The position numbers were made by a program, and so were the translations under genes. From an uncultured Faecalibacterium sp. (lineage in GTDB: Bacteria > Bacillota > Clostridia > Oscillospirales > Ruminococcaceae): DNA of 64,000 nt. The stretch lies in contig CALWZK010000077.1 in assembly GCA_944386015.1 (NCBI GenBank), positions 58,224 through 122,223 on the forward strand, read 5' to 3'. Positions 1 through 8,295 of the stretch are shown one piece after another (positions within the stretch are counted from its first letter, which is position 1; every line of letters begins with the position of its first letter). The notes beneath the pieces were generated by a model, which was not told where the DNA came from, did not search any database, and saw nothing but the letters and a program-made list of their open reading frames with translations.

Positions 1-164
1 CCAACAGCTTTGCCGTGCGGGGACTGGATTTCAGCCCCGTGAAAGGCCCCGAGGGAAACATCGAATACCTGATGTTCGTGGAGAAAAGCAGCGAACCCTG
101 CACGCTGGGAGAAGATGCAGCAGCCGCTGTGGTCGCCGCCAGCCACCAGGCTCTGGATCGCTGA
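1..164 (+). CDS. tlyA: TlyA-family rRNA methyltransferase / hemolysin A, 3' end only
   Basis: The window opens inside this gene. The frame starting at base 3 reads NSFAVRGLDFSPVKGPEGNI and runs to a TGA at 162-164. The GL-x-FSP-x-KGPEGNIE block is the characteristic C-terminal end of TlyA-type FtsJ-fold proteins, which are known 2'-O-methyltransferases of 16S/23S rRNA. Only about 53 residues are visible; the S4-like RNA-binding domain and the SAM site lie outside. The order tlyA-nadK-argR-recN is a conserved Firmicute block, which supports the call. Confidence 0.85.
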   Translation, partial: NSFAVRGLDFSPVKGPEGNIEYLMFVEKSSEPCTLGEDAAAAVVAASHQALDR

Positions 165-189
165 CAAACCCTTGCCGGAGGTGGATTCC

Positions 190-1041
190 ATGACTGTCTA
201 CATAGCACCCAACACCGGTAAAAGTTCCGCCGGGGAAGTCGCCCTTCGGGCAGCGCAGATCCTGCAGGCCCACGGCGCGGTTGTCCTGATGGACCAGGAA
301 CTGCGCTCCAGCTGCAACATTGCAGGGGTGCAGTATCTGCCTTTTACCGAGTGCCTGGAAAAGACCGACGCCATTCTGACCATCGGCGGGGATGGAACCA
401 TTCTCCAGGTTGCCAATCAGACATTGGGTTATCACAAGCCCATTCTGGGCATCAACCTGGGGCGATGCGGTTTTCTGGCCACCTGCGAAGTGGACGAGCT
501 GGAAACCAAACTCAGCGCAGTGGCCCACGGCCAGTATAATCTGGACACCCGGATGCTGTTGTATGTGCGGGTTCTGGGGGATACCAGCTGGGAGGGTCAT
601 GCGCTGAACGATGCGGTGGTAACCAAGGGCCGCCTCCAGCAGGCCATCGACTTCAGCGTGTACTGTGATGACATTCTGGTGGAACATTTCCGGGGAGACG
701 GGGTCATTGTCGCAACCCCCACCGGGTCCACGGCCTATTCTCTGGCCGCCGGCGGGCCCATTCTGGATTCTCAGACCAAAGGCATTGTGGTGACCCCCAT
801 CTGTCCCCACAGCCTGGCGACCCCTGCCATGGTCTTTGCCCAGGAACGCAAAATTCATATCTGTGTCGGCCAGGTGGCGGACAACGAGGTCTTCATCAGC
901 TGTGACGGCGACAGCGGTTATCCGCTGCGTGCCGGGGATACCGTTATGGTTCGTCTGTCGGATCAGGTGATCCAGCTGATTACCTTCAGCAAGGCAGAGC
1001 AGTTCCAGGCCATTGACCAGAAGCTGCGGAGCCGGACTTAA
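190..1041 (+). CDS. nadK: NAD kinase
   Basis: ATP- or polyphosphate-dependent phosphorylation of NAD to NADP in the cytoplasm. The 283-residue product carries the family signature GGDGTIL (about residues 70-76), a LNDAVV segment matching the conserved NE/D motif, and the glycine/threonine-rich block GDGVIVATPTGSTAYSLAAG that shapes the NAD site. The frame is open upstream to an ATG at 115, but that start would lie inside tlyA. ATG 190 follows CCGGAGGTGG at normal spacing and gives the usual MxVYIAPN start. It lies 25 bp after tlyA and about 110 bp before argR, in the standard tlyA-nadK-argR-recN order. Confidence 0.95.
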   Translation: MTVYIAPNTGKSSAGEVALRAAQILQAHGAVVLMDQELRSSCNIAGVQYLPFTECLEKTDAILTIGGDGTILQVANQTLGYHKPILGINLGRCGFLATCEVDELETKLSAVAHGQYNLDTRMLLYVRVLGDTSWEGHALNDAVVTKGRLQQAIDFSVYCDDILVEHFRGDGVIVATPTGSTAYSLAAGGPILDSQTKGIVVTPICPHSLATPAMVFAQERKIHICVGQVADNEVFISCDGDSGYPLRAGDTVMVRLSDQVIQLITFSKAEQFQAIDQKLRSRT

Positions 1042-1153
1042 GAATGCTTGCAAAACAGTGCTTTCCTGGCTGTGTATGGGCTGCGGCGCTGCGCTGCCAT
1101 CCCTGCATGGACGGAACATTGTATCAGGATAGAGGAGAAGGAGGCGGATTCCC

Positions 1154-1642
1154 ATGAGCCGCAAACCCCAGGAAGATTCCAAAACACGGACCGAACGGCT
1201 GCAGGCAATCCTCCGGCTGATCCGGGAGCATCCCATCAGCCGTCAGGAAGAGCTGCAGGCCTATCTCAATCAGGAAGGCTATGACGTAACCCAGGCCACT
1301 ATTTCCCGGGACATTCGGGAACTCTGTCTGGTGAAAGCCGCCACCGAACAAGGCTACCGCTATGTATCCAGTCACAGCGACCGCTATGACCCCAAAGTCC
1401 AGGAACGGTTTGAGACCATCTTTCGGGAATCGGTTCTGCAGGTGGATTATGCCGGGCACATCGTCATGATTAAGTGTTACTCCGGCATGGCTAACGCTGC
1501 CTGCCAGGTCTTTGACTCGATGCAGTGGAAAAATGTGGTGGGGTCTCTTTCAGGCGATGATACCTTTTTGGTTCTGGTCCGCTCTGAGCGGGACGCCAAA
1601 AACATCAGCGCCGAACTGGAACGGTATATCGTTCGCAAGTAA
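1154..1642 (+). CDS. argR: Arginine repressor ArgR/AhrC
   Basis: Hexameric arginine-responsive transcription factor for arginine synthesis and catabolism genes. The 162-residue protein has the N-terminal winged helix (about residues 12-75, including SRQEELQAYL and ATISRDIREL) and a C-terminal arginine-binding domain with the GDDTFLVLVRS motif. The start ATG 1154 follows AGAGGAGAAGGAGG. Because speA-type arginine decarboxylase genes are also in this window, ArgR is a natural candidate to couple arginine supply to polyamine synthesis, but no ARG box was identified here. It is followed after 22 bp by recN. Confidence 0.93.
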   Translation: MSRKPQEDSKTRTERLQAILRLIREHPISRQEELQAYLNQEGYDVTQATISRDIRELCLVKAATEQGYRYVSSHSDRYDPKVQERFETIFRESVLQVDYAGHIVMIKCYSGMANAACQVFDSMQWKNVVGSLSGDDTFLVLVRSERDAKNISAELERYIVRK

Positions 1643-1664
1643 AAGCAGAAAATGAGGCAATGGA

Positions 1665-3338
1665 ATGCTGAGCAGCTTGCAGATTGAAAATGTGGCCGTC
1701 ATCCAAAAGGCGGATGTCCACTTTGAAAAAGGCCTGAATGTGCTGACCGGTGAAACCGGCGCGGGCAAATCCATCCTGATTGATTCCATCAACGCCATTC
1801 TGGGCAACCGCACCTCCCGGGAGCTGGTGCGTTCAGGGGCGTCCAAAGCGGTCATTCGGGCGGCCTTTGAGGAAGTCCCTTCCTCGGTGCAGGACAGCCT
1901 GGAAAAGGCGGGGTATGAGCGGAGCGAAGAGCTGCTGCTGACCCGTGAAATCACCGCAGAAGGGAAGAGCGTCTGCCGGATCAATGGAATGCCGGCCACC
2001 GCAGCCATCCTGCGGGAGCTGTGCGGCGGCCTGATCAATATCAACGGCCAGCACGACTCGGTGGGTTTGCTGAACCCCGCCCATCACGAGGGGCTTCTGG
2101 ATGACTACGCCCAAAACCGCACAGAATACCAGAACTACTATAAAATTTACAAACAACTGATTGCAGTCAAGCGGGAGCTGGACAGCCTTGTCACCGACGA
2201 AGAAGAGAAGCGCCGCAAGACCGACCTCCTGCAATACCAGGTTCAGGAAATTGACGATGCTGCATTGACACCCGGTGAGGAAGAAACGCTGGAAAGCCGC
2301 CGCAAAGTGCTGGCCAACGCCTCCACCATCCGGGAACAAATTGCCCGGGCCTACGCAGCTCTCTCGGGCGGTGACGAGGCCGCCGGCGGCGTGGATCTGC
2401 TGGGAGAGGCCTCCAACGCCATTGATGCCGCGGCCCAGCTGGACAGCGGCCTGTCGGAAAGCGCCGGGCAGCTTCTGGATCTGTATTATACAGCCAAAGA
2501 CCTGTCCGCCGATCTGGCCTCCCGCCTGGAAGATTATGAGAGCAACGACGGGGAACTGAACGAGATCGAGCAGCGGCTGGATCTGATCTACAAACTGAAA
2601 CGGAAGTATGGCGATACCGTGGAGGATGTTCTGGCCTTTGGCGAAAAGGCAAGGGAAGAGCTGGACCGGATTCAGTTCTCTCAGGAACATCACGAGCGGC
2701 TCCAGGCCGAAAAGCTCCGCTTGTACGGTCTGGCCCGGGAAGCCGCCGAGGTTCTGACCCAGACCCGCCTCAAGGCTTTTGAAGACCTGAACCGCCGGAT
2801 TTCGGATACCCTGGATTTTCTGAACATGCCGAGCGTCCGGCTGAGCCTTCGCCACAGCCGCGGCCCGCTGGCCAGCCATGGGCAGGACAGCATTGAGTTT
2901 TACATTGCCACCAACCCCGGGGAGCCGCCCAAGCCCCTCGCCAAGATCGCCTCGGGCGGCGAGCTGAGCCGTATTACCCTGGCCATCAAAAATGCACTGG
3001 CTGACCGTGACTCTGTGCCTACCGTCATCTACGACGAAATTGACAGCGGCGTCTCGGGCAAGGCTGCGGGAAAAATCGGTCAGGTCCTGCGCCAGAGCGC
3101 CAAGGGACATCAGATTCTCTGCATTACCCACACAGCTCAGATCGCTGCCCTGGCTGACTGCCACATGCTGATTCAAAAACAGGTGGAAGGGGATCGGGCT
3201 TATACCCGGGTTTTCCCGCTGGACACAGAGGGCCGGGTGGATGCACTGGCCCATTTGATTTCGGGAGATCATGTAACCGAGCTTTCCCGCGCCAATGCCC
3301 GGGAAATGCTGGATCTGGCCGGCCAGGAAAAAATCTGA
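1665..3338 (+). CDS. recN: DNA repair protein RecN
   Basis: SMC-like ATPase of double-strand-break repair. The 557 residues show a Walker A motif GETGAGKS near the N-terminus (about 30-37), a central coiled-coil region rich in charged residues, and a C-terminal ABC signature SGGELSR followed by Walker B VIYDEIDSGVSGKAAG. Length is normal for the family. It sits directly downstream of argR as in most Firmicutes. A strong promoter for the next unit (tyrS) begins about 20 bp after its stop. Confidence 0.95.
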   Translation: MLSSLQIENVAVIQKADVHFEKGLNVLTGETGAGKSILIDSINAILGNRTSRELVRSGASKAVIRAAFEEVPSSVQDSLEKAGYERSEELLLTREITAEGKSVCRINGMPATAAILRELCGGLININGQHDSVGLLNPAHHEGLLDDYAQNRTEYQNYYKIYKQLIAVKRELDSLVTDEEEKRRKTDLLQYQVQEIDDAALTPGEEETLESRRKVLANASTIREQIARAYAALSGGDEAAGGVDLLGEASNAIDAAAQLDSGLSESAGQLLDLYYTAKDLSADLASRLEDYESNDGELNEIEQRLDLIYKLKRKYGDTVEDVLAFGEKAREELDRIQFSQEHHERLQAEKLRLYGLAREAAEVLTQTRLKAFEDLNRRISDTLDFLNMPSVRLSLRHSRGPLASHGQDSIEFYIATNPGEPPKPLAKIASGGELSRITLAIKNALADRDSVPTVIYDEIDSGVSGKAAGKIGQVLRQSAKGHQILCITHTAQIAALADCHMLIQKQVEGDRAYTRVFPLDTEGRVDALAHLISGDHVTELSRANAREMLDLAGQEKI

Positions 3339-3357
3339 TGGTTTGCGCGTGTTCCTC

Positions 3358-3386
3358 TTGACATTTGCAGCGGCTTCCTTTAGAAT
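3358..3386 (+). promoter_or_regulatory. SigA-type promoter of the tyrS T-box leader
   Basis: TTGACA (3358-3363), 17-bp spacer, TAGAAT (3381-3386). It lies immediately upstream of the T-box leader, so transcription should begin about 3393. Confidence 0.8.
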
Positions 3387-3392
3387 AGGCTA

Positions 3393-3694
3393 TTGTAAAG
3401 GCGAAGAAGGGAATAAGTACCCTGATGTTCTCTGCCCAGAGAGGCCCCGGCTGGTGAAAGGGGCGTGCAGAGCCGCAGGAGAACTACCTCCCGGAGCCGC
3501 AGGCTGAACCGGCATCGTCCGCAGTAGGTCCCGCCGCGTGCGAGCGTTACAAACGCAGAGTGTACTCCATACTCTGGGAGCTGCACTTGTGAGGCTGTCA
3601 TCCGTGAGGGGACAGCAAACAGAGGTGGTACCGCGAATTTCTCGCCCTCTGCCAATTTTCAAGTTGGCGGAGGGCGTTTTTGTCTCTCTGCCCA
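3393..3694 (+). promoter_or_regulatory. T-box riboswitch, tyrosine-specific (UAC specifier)
   Basis: tRNA-sensing leader controlling tyrS. From 5' to 3' it shows the AGTA motif (about 3415), AGAGAG, GTGAAAG in the distal part of stem I, a specifier loop GAACTACC, and the canonical T-box sequence GAGGTGGTACCGCG (3622-3635). The specifier triplet reads TAC at 3485-3487, matching tyrosine. The TGGT bulge (3626-3629) pairs with the ACCA 3' end of an uncharged tRNA-Tyr. A terminator (3643-3681) follows. Uncharged tRNA-Tyr should stabilise the antiterminator and allow tyrS expression. Confidence 0.93.
3643..3681 (+). terminator. Regulated terminator of the tyrS T-box
   Basis: The stem CGCCCTCTGCCAA pairs with TTGGCGGAGGGCG and is followed by TTTTT. 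Its 5' arm competes with the T-box antiterminator. Confidence 0.88.
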
Positions 3695-3719
3695 AAGACA
3701 CAGGAGGTATTTGTTTTCC

Positions 3720-4937
3720 ATGAAACTCTACGACGAACTGAAGGCCCGCGGCCTGGTGGCACAGATCACCGACGACGAAATCATTGACCTCATCAACGAG
3801 GGCAAAGCTACTTTTTATATTGGTTTTGACTGCACTGCTGACAGCCTGACCGCCGGACACTTTATGGCCCTGACCCTGATGAAGCGCCTCCAGATGGCAG
3901 GCAACAAGCCCATTGCCCTGATTGGCGGCGGCACCACCATGATCGGCGATCCTTCGGGCCGCACCGACATGCGCAAGATGCTGACCAAGGAGGACATCGC
4001 CCACAACGCTGCCTGCTTCAAAAAGCAGATGGAGCGGTTCATCGACTTCAGCGACGGCAAGGCCCTGATGCTGAACAACGCCGACTGGCTGCTGAACCTG
4101 AACTATGTGGAACTGCTGCGGGAAGTCGGCGCCTGCTTCTCGGTCAACAACATGCTGCGGGCTGAGTGCTATAAGCAGCGGATGGAGAAGGGCCTGTCCT
4201 TCCTGGAATTCAACTACATGATCATGCAGAGCTACGACTTCTACTACATGTTCCAGCACTACGGCTGCAACATGCAGTTCGGCGGCGACGATCAGTGGAG
4301 CAACATGCTGGGCGGCACCGAGCTGATCCGCCGCAAGCTGGGCAAGGACGCCTACGCTATGACCATCACCCTGCTGACCGATTCCCAGGGCAAGAAGATG
4401 GGCAAAACGGCAGGCAATGCAGTCTGGCTGGACCCCAACAAGACCAGCCCCTTCGAGTTCTACCAGTACTGGCGGAATGTGGGTGATGCCGATGTCATGA
4501 AGTGCATCCGGATGCTGACCTTCCTGCCTTTGGAGCAGATCGACGAGATGAGCACCTGGAAGGATCAGAAGCTGAACGAGGCCAAGGAGATCCTGGCTTA
4601 CGAGCTGACCAGCATGGTCCACGGCAAGGAAGAGGCTGACAAGGCTCAGGACGCTGCCCGGGCCCTGTTCAGCGGCGCTGCTGACACCGACCACATGCCC
4701 ACCACCACCCTCACCGCTGACGATCTCACCGATGGCAGCATCGGCATCCTGACCCTGATGGTCAAGGCCGGGCTGGCCGCTTCCAACGGCGAGGCCCGCC
4801 GCCTAGTTACCCAGGGAGGTGTTCTGGTGAACGGTGAAAAGGTGGCTGCTCCCACCGCCAGCTTCACCGCAGACCAGCTGGCTGACGGTCTGGTCATCAA
4901 GAAGGGCAAGAAAGTTTACCACAAGGTCACCCTGTAA
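3720..4937 (+). CDS. tyrS: Tyrosyl-tRNA synthetase
   Basis: Class I aminoacyl-tRNA synthetase charging tRNA-Tyr. The 405 residues show the ATP-site motif (here TAGHFMALTLMKRL, in place of HIGH), the KMSKS equivalent KKMGKTAGNAVWLD, and a C-terminal S4 RNA-binding domain (AGLAASNGEARRLVTQGGVLVNG). A TTG at 3711 is in frame but lies only 3 bp from the AGGAGG at 3702-3707; ATG 3720 is preferred. It is controlled by the tyrosine T-box just upstream and closed by a strong hairpin at 4957-5001. Confidence 0.95.
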   Translation: MKLYDELKARGLVAQITDDEIIDLINEGKATFYIGFDCTADSLTAGHFMALTLMKRLQMAGNKPIALIGGGTTMIGDPSGRTDMRKMLTKEDIAHNAACFKKQMERFIDFSDGKALMLNNADWLLNLNYVELLREVGACFSVNNMLRAECYKQRMEKGLSFLEFNYMIMQSYDFYYMFQHYGCNMQFGGDDQWSNMLGGTELIRRKLGKDAYAMTITLLTDSQGKKMGKTAGNAVWLDPNKTSPFEFYQYWRNVGDADVMKCIRMLTFLPLEQIDEMSTWKDQKLNEAKEILAYELTSMVHGKEEADKAQDAARALFSGAADTDHMPTTTLTADDLTDGSIGILTLMVKAGLAASNGEARRLVTQGGVLVNGEKVAAPTASFTADQLADGLVIKKGKKVYHKVTL

Positions 4938-4956
4938 GGCCTGGAATACAATATAA

Positions 4957-5001
4957 AAAGGAACCCTTTCCCGGATGAAACAGGAAAGGGTTCCTTTTTT
5001 T
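4957..5001 (+). terminator. Rho-independent terminator after tyrS (bidirectional)
   Basis: AAAAGGAACCCTTTCC pairs with GGAAAGGGTTCC followed by eight T. The A-rich 5' flank lets it also serve the convergent minus-strand crr gene. Confidence 0.9.
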
Positions 5002-5103
5002 GTATGCATTGAATCGACTGCCAAAAGGGGAGAAACGGCGCAGGGGCAGAGCTCCGAAAAGCCCCGCCCCTGCACGCAAGATCCCTTACACCATAAGGAA
5101 GTC

Positions 5104-5631
5104 TTACTTAACCAGGATCACGTCCTGACCCTCAGTCACCTTGCCGGTTGCAATCGGCTCCACACTGGTGAAGTCATCGGTGTTGGTGACAACCACAGGC
5201 GTGGTCAGCTTATAGCCGGCGGCAGAAATGGCGGCCATATCAAACTTCAGCAGCAGCTGGCCCTTCTTGACCTTGTCGCCAACCTTGACCTGGGGCTCAT
5301 AGCCCTTGCCCTTCAGCTCCACAGTATCCATACCCACATGGATCAGGATCTCAACGCCGTTGTCGCCCATCATGCCGACAGCATGGCTGGTCTCAGCAAC
5401 CTGCTCGATGGTGCCATCAAAGGGAGCCACGATCTCACCCTTGGAAGGCTCAATGGCACAGCCCTTGCCCAGAGCCTCGCTGGAAAAGACAGGGTCCTCG
5501 ATCTCGCTCAGGACACGCATTTCGCCCTCCAGAGGAGCGCAGACAATCTTATCGCCAGCCGGTGCAGCGGGCTTTGCAGCCGGTGCAGGTTCAGCTTCTT
5601 TTTTGTGGAACAGATTGGAAAAGAATCCCAT
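5104..5631 (-). CDS. PTS glucose-type EIIA component
   Basis: Stand-alone EIIA of the glucose superfamily, which takes phosphate from HPr and passes it to a EIIB domain. The 175-residue protein begins with a short charged and Pro/Ala-rich linker, then the domain proper starting DKIVCAPLEGEM. The phosphate-accepting histidine is in ILIHVGMDTVELKG; a second histidine-containing segment, TSHAVGMMG, lies upstream as in Crr. ATG 5631 follows AAAAAGGAGAAA; a longer frame to 5688 lacks a site. No EIIB or EIIC gene is nearby, so its partner cannot be named. Convergent with tyrS. Confidence 0.9.
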   Translation of the reverse strand: MGFFSNLFHKKEAEPAPAAKPAAPAGDKIVCAPLEGEMRVLSEIEDPVFSSEALGKGCAIEPSKGEIVAPFDGTIEQVAETSHAVGMMGDNGVEILIHVGMDTVELKGKGYEPQVKVGDKVKKGQLLLKFDMAAISAAGYKLTTPVVVTNTDDFTSVEPIATGKVTEGQDVILVK

Positions 5632-5710
5632 GACGTGTTTCTCCTTTTTGGTACAAAATTTGCTGCATGAATCCAGTTGTCCAAACAAACGACAGCTTAT
5701 TCCATATGCA

Positions 5711-5716
5711 ATTCTA
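5711..5716 (-). promoter_or_regulatory. Possible extended -10 element upstream of the PTS EIIA gene
   Basis: On the minus strand the sequence reads TGTGGTAGAAT, a TGnTAGAAT extended -10 box, about 80 bp upstream of the EIIA start. No good -35 was found, which is typical of extended -10 promoters. Confidence 0.4.
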
Positions 5717-5825
5717 CCACATTTTTCAGTGATTTACAGCACAAAAAGAATCCCGAATTCACTTTTCGTGAATCAGCCCAAAAAACGGCTCCAATTTTTG
5801 TAAAATTCACCTATTGAAAAGGGCT

Positions 5826-6293
5826 TTACAAATCATACGCCTTCCGCAGCGCCTCATAAGCGGCATCCTCGTTTTCGCTGCGGACCAGCAGGGAAATATC
5901 CAGATCACTGGTGGTGATCAGGTGAACCTCGATGCCGGCAGCTGCCAGGGTGCTCAAGGCACGGGCCGCCACGCCGCAGCTGGTGACCATTTCCTCACCA
6001 AACAGATTGAGTTTGGAGTAGCCGCCGCTGATCAGCGGCGCCGACTTGGCGTCGGGGTCCAGCTTGGCAGCAGAGATGGCTTTCATGACCAAGGGCAGGT
6101 CATTGCTGGATGCAGTAAAGCTGAAATCCAGCCGGGTCCCGTGGGGGGCGCTCTGGCTGATCATATCCACCACCACACCGGTATCGGCAAAGATTTTGAG
6201 GTACCGGGCCAGGCTGCCAGCACTGAAGGCAGCATCCTGCACGCTGATCATCATCACGCCCGGTTCAACGGTAATTTTCGATACTCCGTACAT
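5826..6293 (-). CDS. Stand-alone ACT-domain protein (aspartokinase-regulatory type)
   Basis: A 155-residue protein that looks like the two ACT repeats of aspartate kinase without the kinase domain: an N-terminal repeat (GVSKITVEPGVMMISVQD...ARYLKIFADTGVVVDMISQS) and a C-terminal repeat (SKLNLFGEEMVTSCGVAARALSTLAAAGIEVHLITTSDLDISLLV). The context is the last gene of a lysine/diaminopimelate unit asd-dapA-dapB-ACT, with a gap of about 200 bp after dapB. ACT domains bind amino acids, so inference suggests a lysine or threonine sensor or an in-trans regulatory subunit for aspartokinase. No catalytic residues are seen. Confidence 0.8.
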   Translation of the reverse strand: MYGVSKITVEPGVMMISVQDAAFSAGSLARYLKIFADTGVVVDMISQSAPHGTRLDFSFTASSNDLPLVMKAISAAKLDPDAKSAPLISGGYSKLNLFGEEMVTSCGVAARALSTLAAAGIEVHLITTSDLDISLLVRSENEDAAYEALRKAYDL

Positions 6294-6499
6294 AATTCAT
6301 GCTCCCATTCTGTTCATACAGGTGTAAAGTAAATTTGCTTTGCACAGTTTGAATCTTTGATACGCTCTTAAAACAATGGATGCAGGTAAATTTCTGCCAG
6401 GGTATGCTTGACAGGATGGCTTGAAGCATCCGATGCTTGTCCATCTGTGCACTAAAAATCAATGGCAGGAAGGACGTGCGGCCAGTATACAGAAGGATC

Positions 6500-7258
6500 T
6501 CAGCGCTCTGCAATCAGGTCGCTCATGTTGTACAGGCCGGGCTCCTTTTTCGCCAGATACAGTGCGGCATTGACGGCGCCGTTGGCGAACACGCTGCGGG
6601 AATAGGCGGTATGTTTGAGGGTAATCACCTCATCCGGCCCGCAGAACAGCACTTCGTGGTCGCCGACAATGCTGCCGCCCCGCACCGAGCTGATGCCGAT
6701 TTCCTTGGGGTCCCGCTTGGCCCGCACCGACGACCGGTCATAGACATAGTGATAGGCGCCGTTGTTTTCCTCATTGATGGCATCGGCCAGCATCAAGGCT
6801 GTGCCGCTGGGGGCATCCAGCTTGTTGTGGTGGTGCTGCTCCACGATCTCTACATCGTAGCCGCCGCCCAGAATGGCAGAGGCACGCTTGCAAAGCTCGG
6901 CCAGCAGGTTGATGCCCAGGGACATATTGGCGCTCTTGAAAACCGGAACGCTGCGGGACAGCTGCACAATTTTCAGATTCAGCTCATCCGACATACCGGT
7001 GGTGCACAGGACAATGGGCATCTTGTGTGCTTCGCAGTAGGGGAGAATATGCTCCACCGCAGCAGGGGAACTAAAATCAATGATGACATCGCCGCGGCCA
7101 GCCAGATCCTCCGGATTGCTGACCACAGGAATGCCGTTCTGTTCGCCGTCATGCAGATCAATGCCGGCTACCACCCGGCAGTCCTCCCGCTGTGCAATCA
7201 TATCGCAGAGTACATGACCCATCCGTCCGCCGATGCCTTGAATGACAATATCCGTCAT
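6500..7258 (-). CDS. dapB: 4-hydroxy-tetrahydrodipicolinate reductase
   Basis: NAD(P)H-dependent reduction to tetrahydrodipicolinate in lysine and diaminopimelate synthesis. The 252-residue product has the N-terminal nucleotide-binding GIGGRMG and the family signature VEQHHHNKLDAPSGTAL with the catalytic histidine pair and lysine. ATG 7258 follows AGAAAGGAA; the frame extends to 7324 but with no ribosome site there. It lies 80 bp downstream of dapA in the same orientation. Confidence 0.95.
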   Translation of the reverse strand: MTDIVIQGIGGRMGHVLCDMIAQREDCRVVAGIDLHDGEQNGIPVVSNPEDLAGRGDVIIDFSSPAAVEHILPYCEAHKMPIVLCTTGMSDELNLKIVQLSRSVPVFKSANMSLGINLLAELCKRASAILGGGYDVEIVEQHHHNKLDAPSGTALMLADAINEENNGAYHYVYDRSSVRAKRDPKEIGISSVRGGSIVGDHEVLFCGPDEVITLKHTAYSRSVFANGAVNAALYLAKKEPGLYNMSDLIAER

Positions 7259-7338
7259 GGTTGGTATTCCTTTCTGTTCCAATGGATGAGCTGAATGCCC
7301 GGGACCGCAAAGTTCGCCGGGCATTCAGCATCGGAATC

Positions 7339-8232
7339 TTATGACAGCAGCCCGTGCATCCGCAGGGTCTGCTCAATCTTGGCCTTCTGTGCATCGCCGG
7401 GCTCCACCAGGGGCAGACGGCACTTGCCGGCCTCCCAGCCCAGCAGATTCATGGCATACTTCACAGGAATCGGGTTAACGTCGCAGAACATGGCGTCGCT
7501 CAGAGGCAGCATCTCCAGCTGGAGGCGCCGTGCCTCAGCGGTGTCGCCATCGAACCAGGCCTTGCAGCAATCGTGCACCAAGGTGGGGGCGATATTGGAC
7601 ACCACGCTGATGACGCCCTTGCCGCCCAGGGACAGCAGGGGCACCACCTGGTCGTCATTGCCCGAGTAGATGTTCAGGTCATCACCGCAAAGGGCGGCAA
7701 TCTGTGCCACCTGGGCAATGTTGCCCGAGGCCTCCTTGATACCGTTGACCAGCGGATGCTCGCTGAGCTTCTTGGCGGTTTCCGGCTTGATGTTGACGCC
7801 CGTGCGGGACGGCACATTGTAGAGAATCACAGGGATGCCGCCTGCTTCTGCCATGGCAGTAAAGTGAGCCACCAGGCCGGCCTGACTGGTCTTGTTGTAA
7901 TAAGGGGTAACCATCAGCAGGGCATCGGCGCCGCAGGCAGCTGCGCCGGCTGCCAGCGCGCAGCCATGCGCCGTATCGTTGGAACCCGCTCCAGCCACCA
8001 CAGGAACGCGGTGGGCCACCGTATCCACTGCAAACTTGATGGTTGCCAGCTGCTCCTGGTCGGTCATGGTGGAGCATTCACCGGTGGTGCCGCAGATCAC
8101 GATGGCATCGGTGCCGCGGGCAATCTGGTCCTCGATGATCTGCCTCAACGCATCATAATGGATGCTGCCGTCCTGGTGCATGGGGGTAATCAATGCCACC
8201 GCTGCACCTGTAAAAACAGGCTTCTTCATCAT
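7339..8232 (-). CDS. dapA: 4-hydroxy-tetrahydrodipicolinate synthase
   Basis: Condenses pyruvate with aspartate semialdehyde, the committed step toward diaminopimelate and lysine. The 297 residues form the expected TIM barrel with the early GTTGE signature (VICGTTGECSTM), the YYNKTSQAGLVAHF segment, the catalytic tyrosine in VILYNVPSRTG, and the Schiff-base lysine in GIKEASGN. ATG 8232 is preceded by AAAAAGGAGAA. It is between asd and dapB in a lysine operon. Confidence 0.96.
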   Translation of the reverse strand: MMKKPVFTGAAVALITPMHQDGSIHYDALRQIIEDQIARGTDAIVICGTTGECSTMTDQEQLATIKFAVDTVAHRVPVVAGAGSNDTAHGCALAAGAAACGADALLMVTPYYNKTSQAGLVAHFTAMAEAGGIPVILYNVPSRTGVNIKPETAKKLSEHPLVNGIKEASGNIAQVAQIAALCGDDLNIYSGNDDQVVPLLSLGGKGVISVVSNIAPTLVHDCCKAWFDGDTAEARRLQLEMLPLSDAMFCDVNPIPVKYAMNLLGWEAGKCRLPLVEPGDAQKAKIEQTLRMHGLLS

Positions 8233-8295
8233 AGTAAGGTTCTCCTTTTTCTGAAATGCTGTATCAATAGGTTTGCGTCTGGATCCGCCGGTGTC

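Noticed and set aside
1833..3272. A 479-codon minus-strand frame opposite recN
   Set aside because: recN has complete motifs on the + strand; the shadow has none.
3711..3713. TTG as tyrS start
   Set aside because: Only 3 bp from the AGGAGG; the ATG at 3720 is better placed and gives the standard N-terminus.
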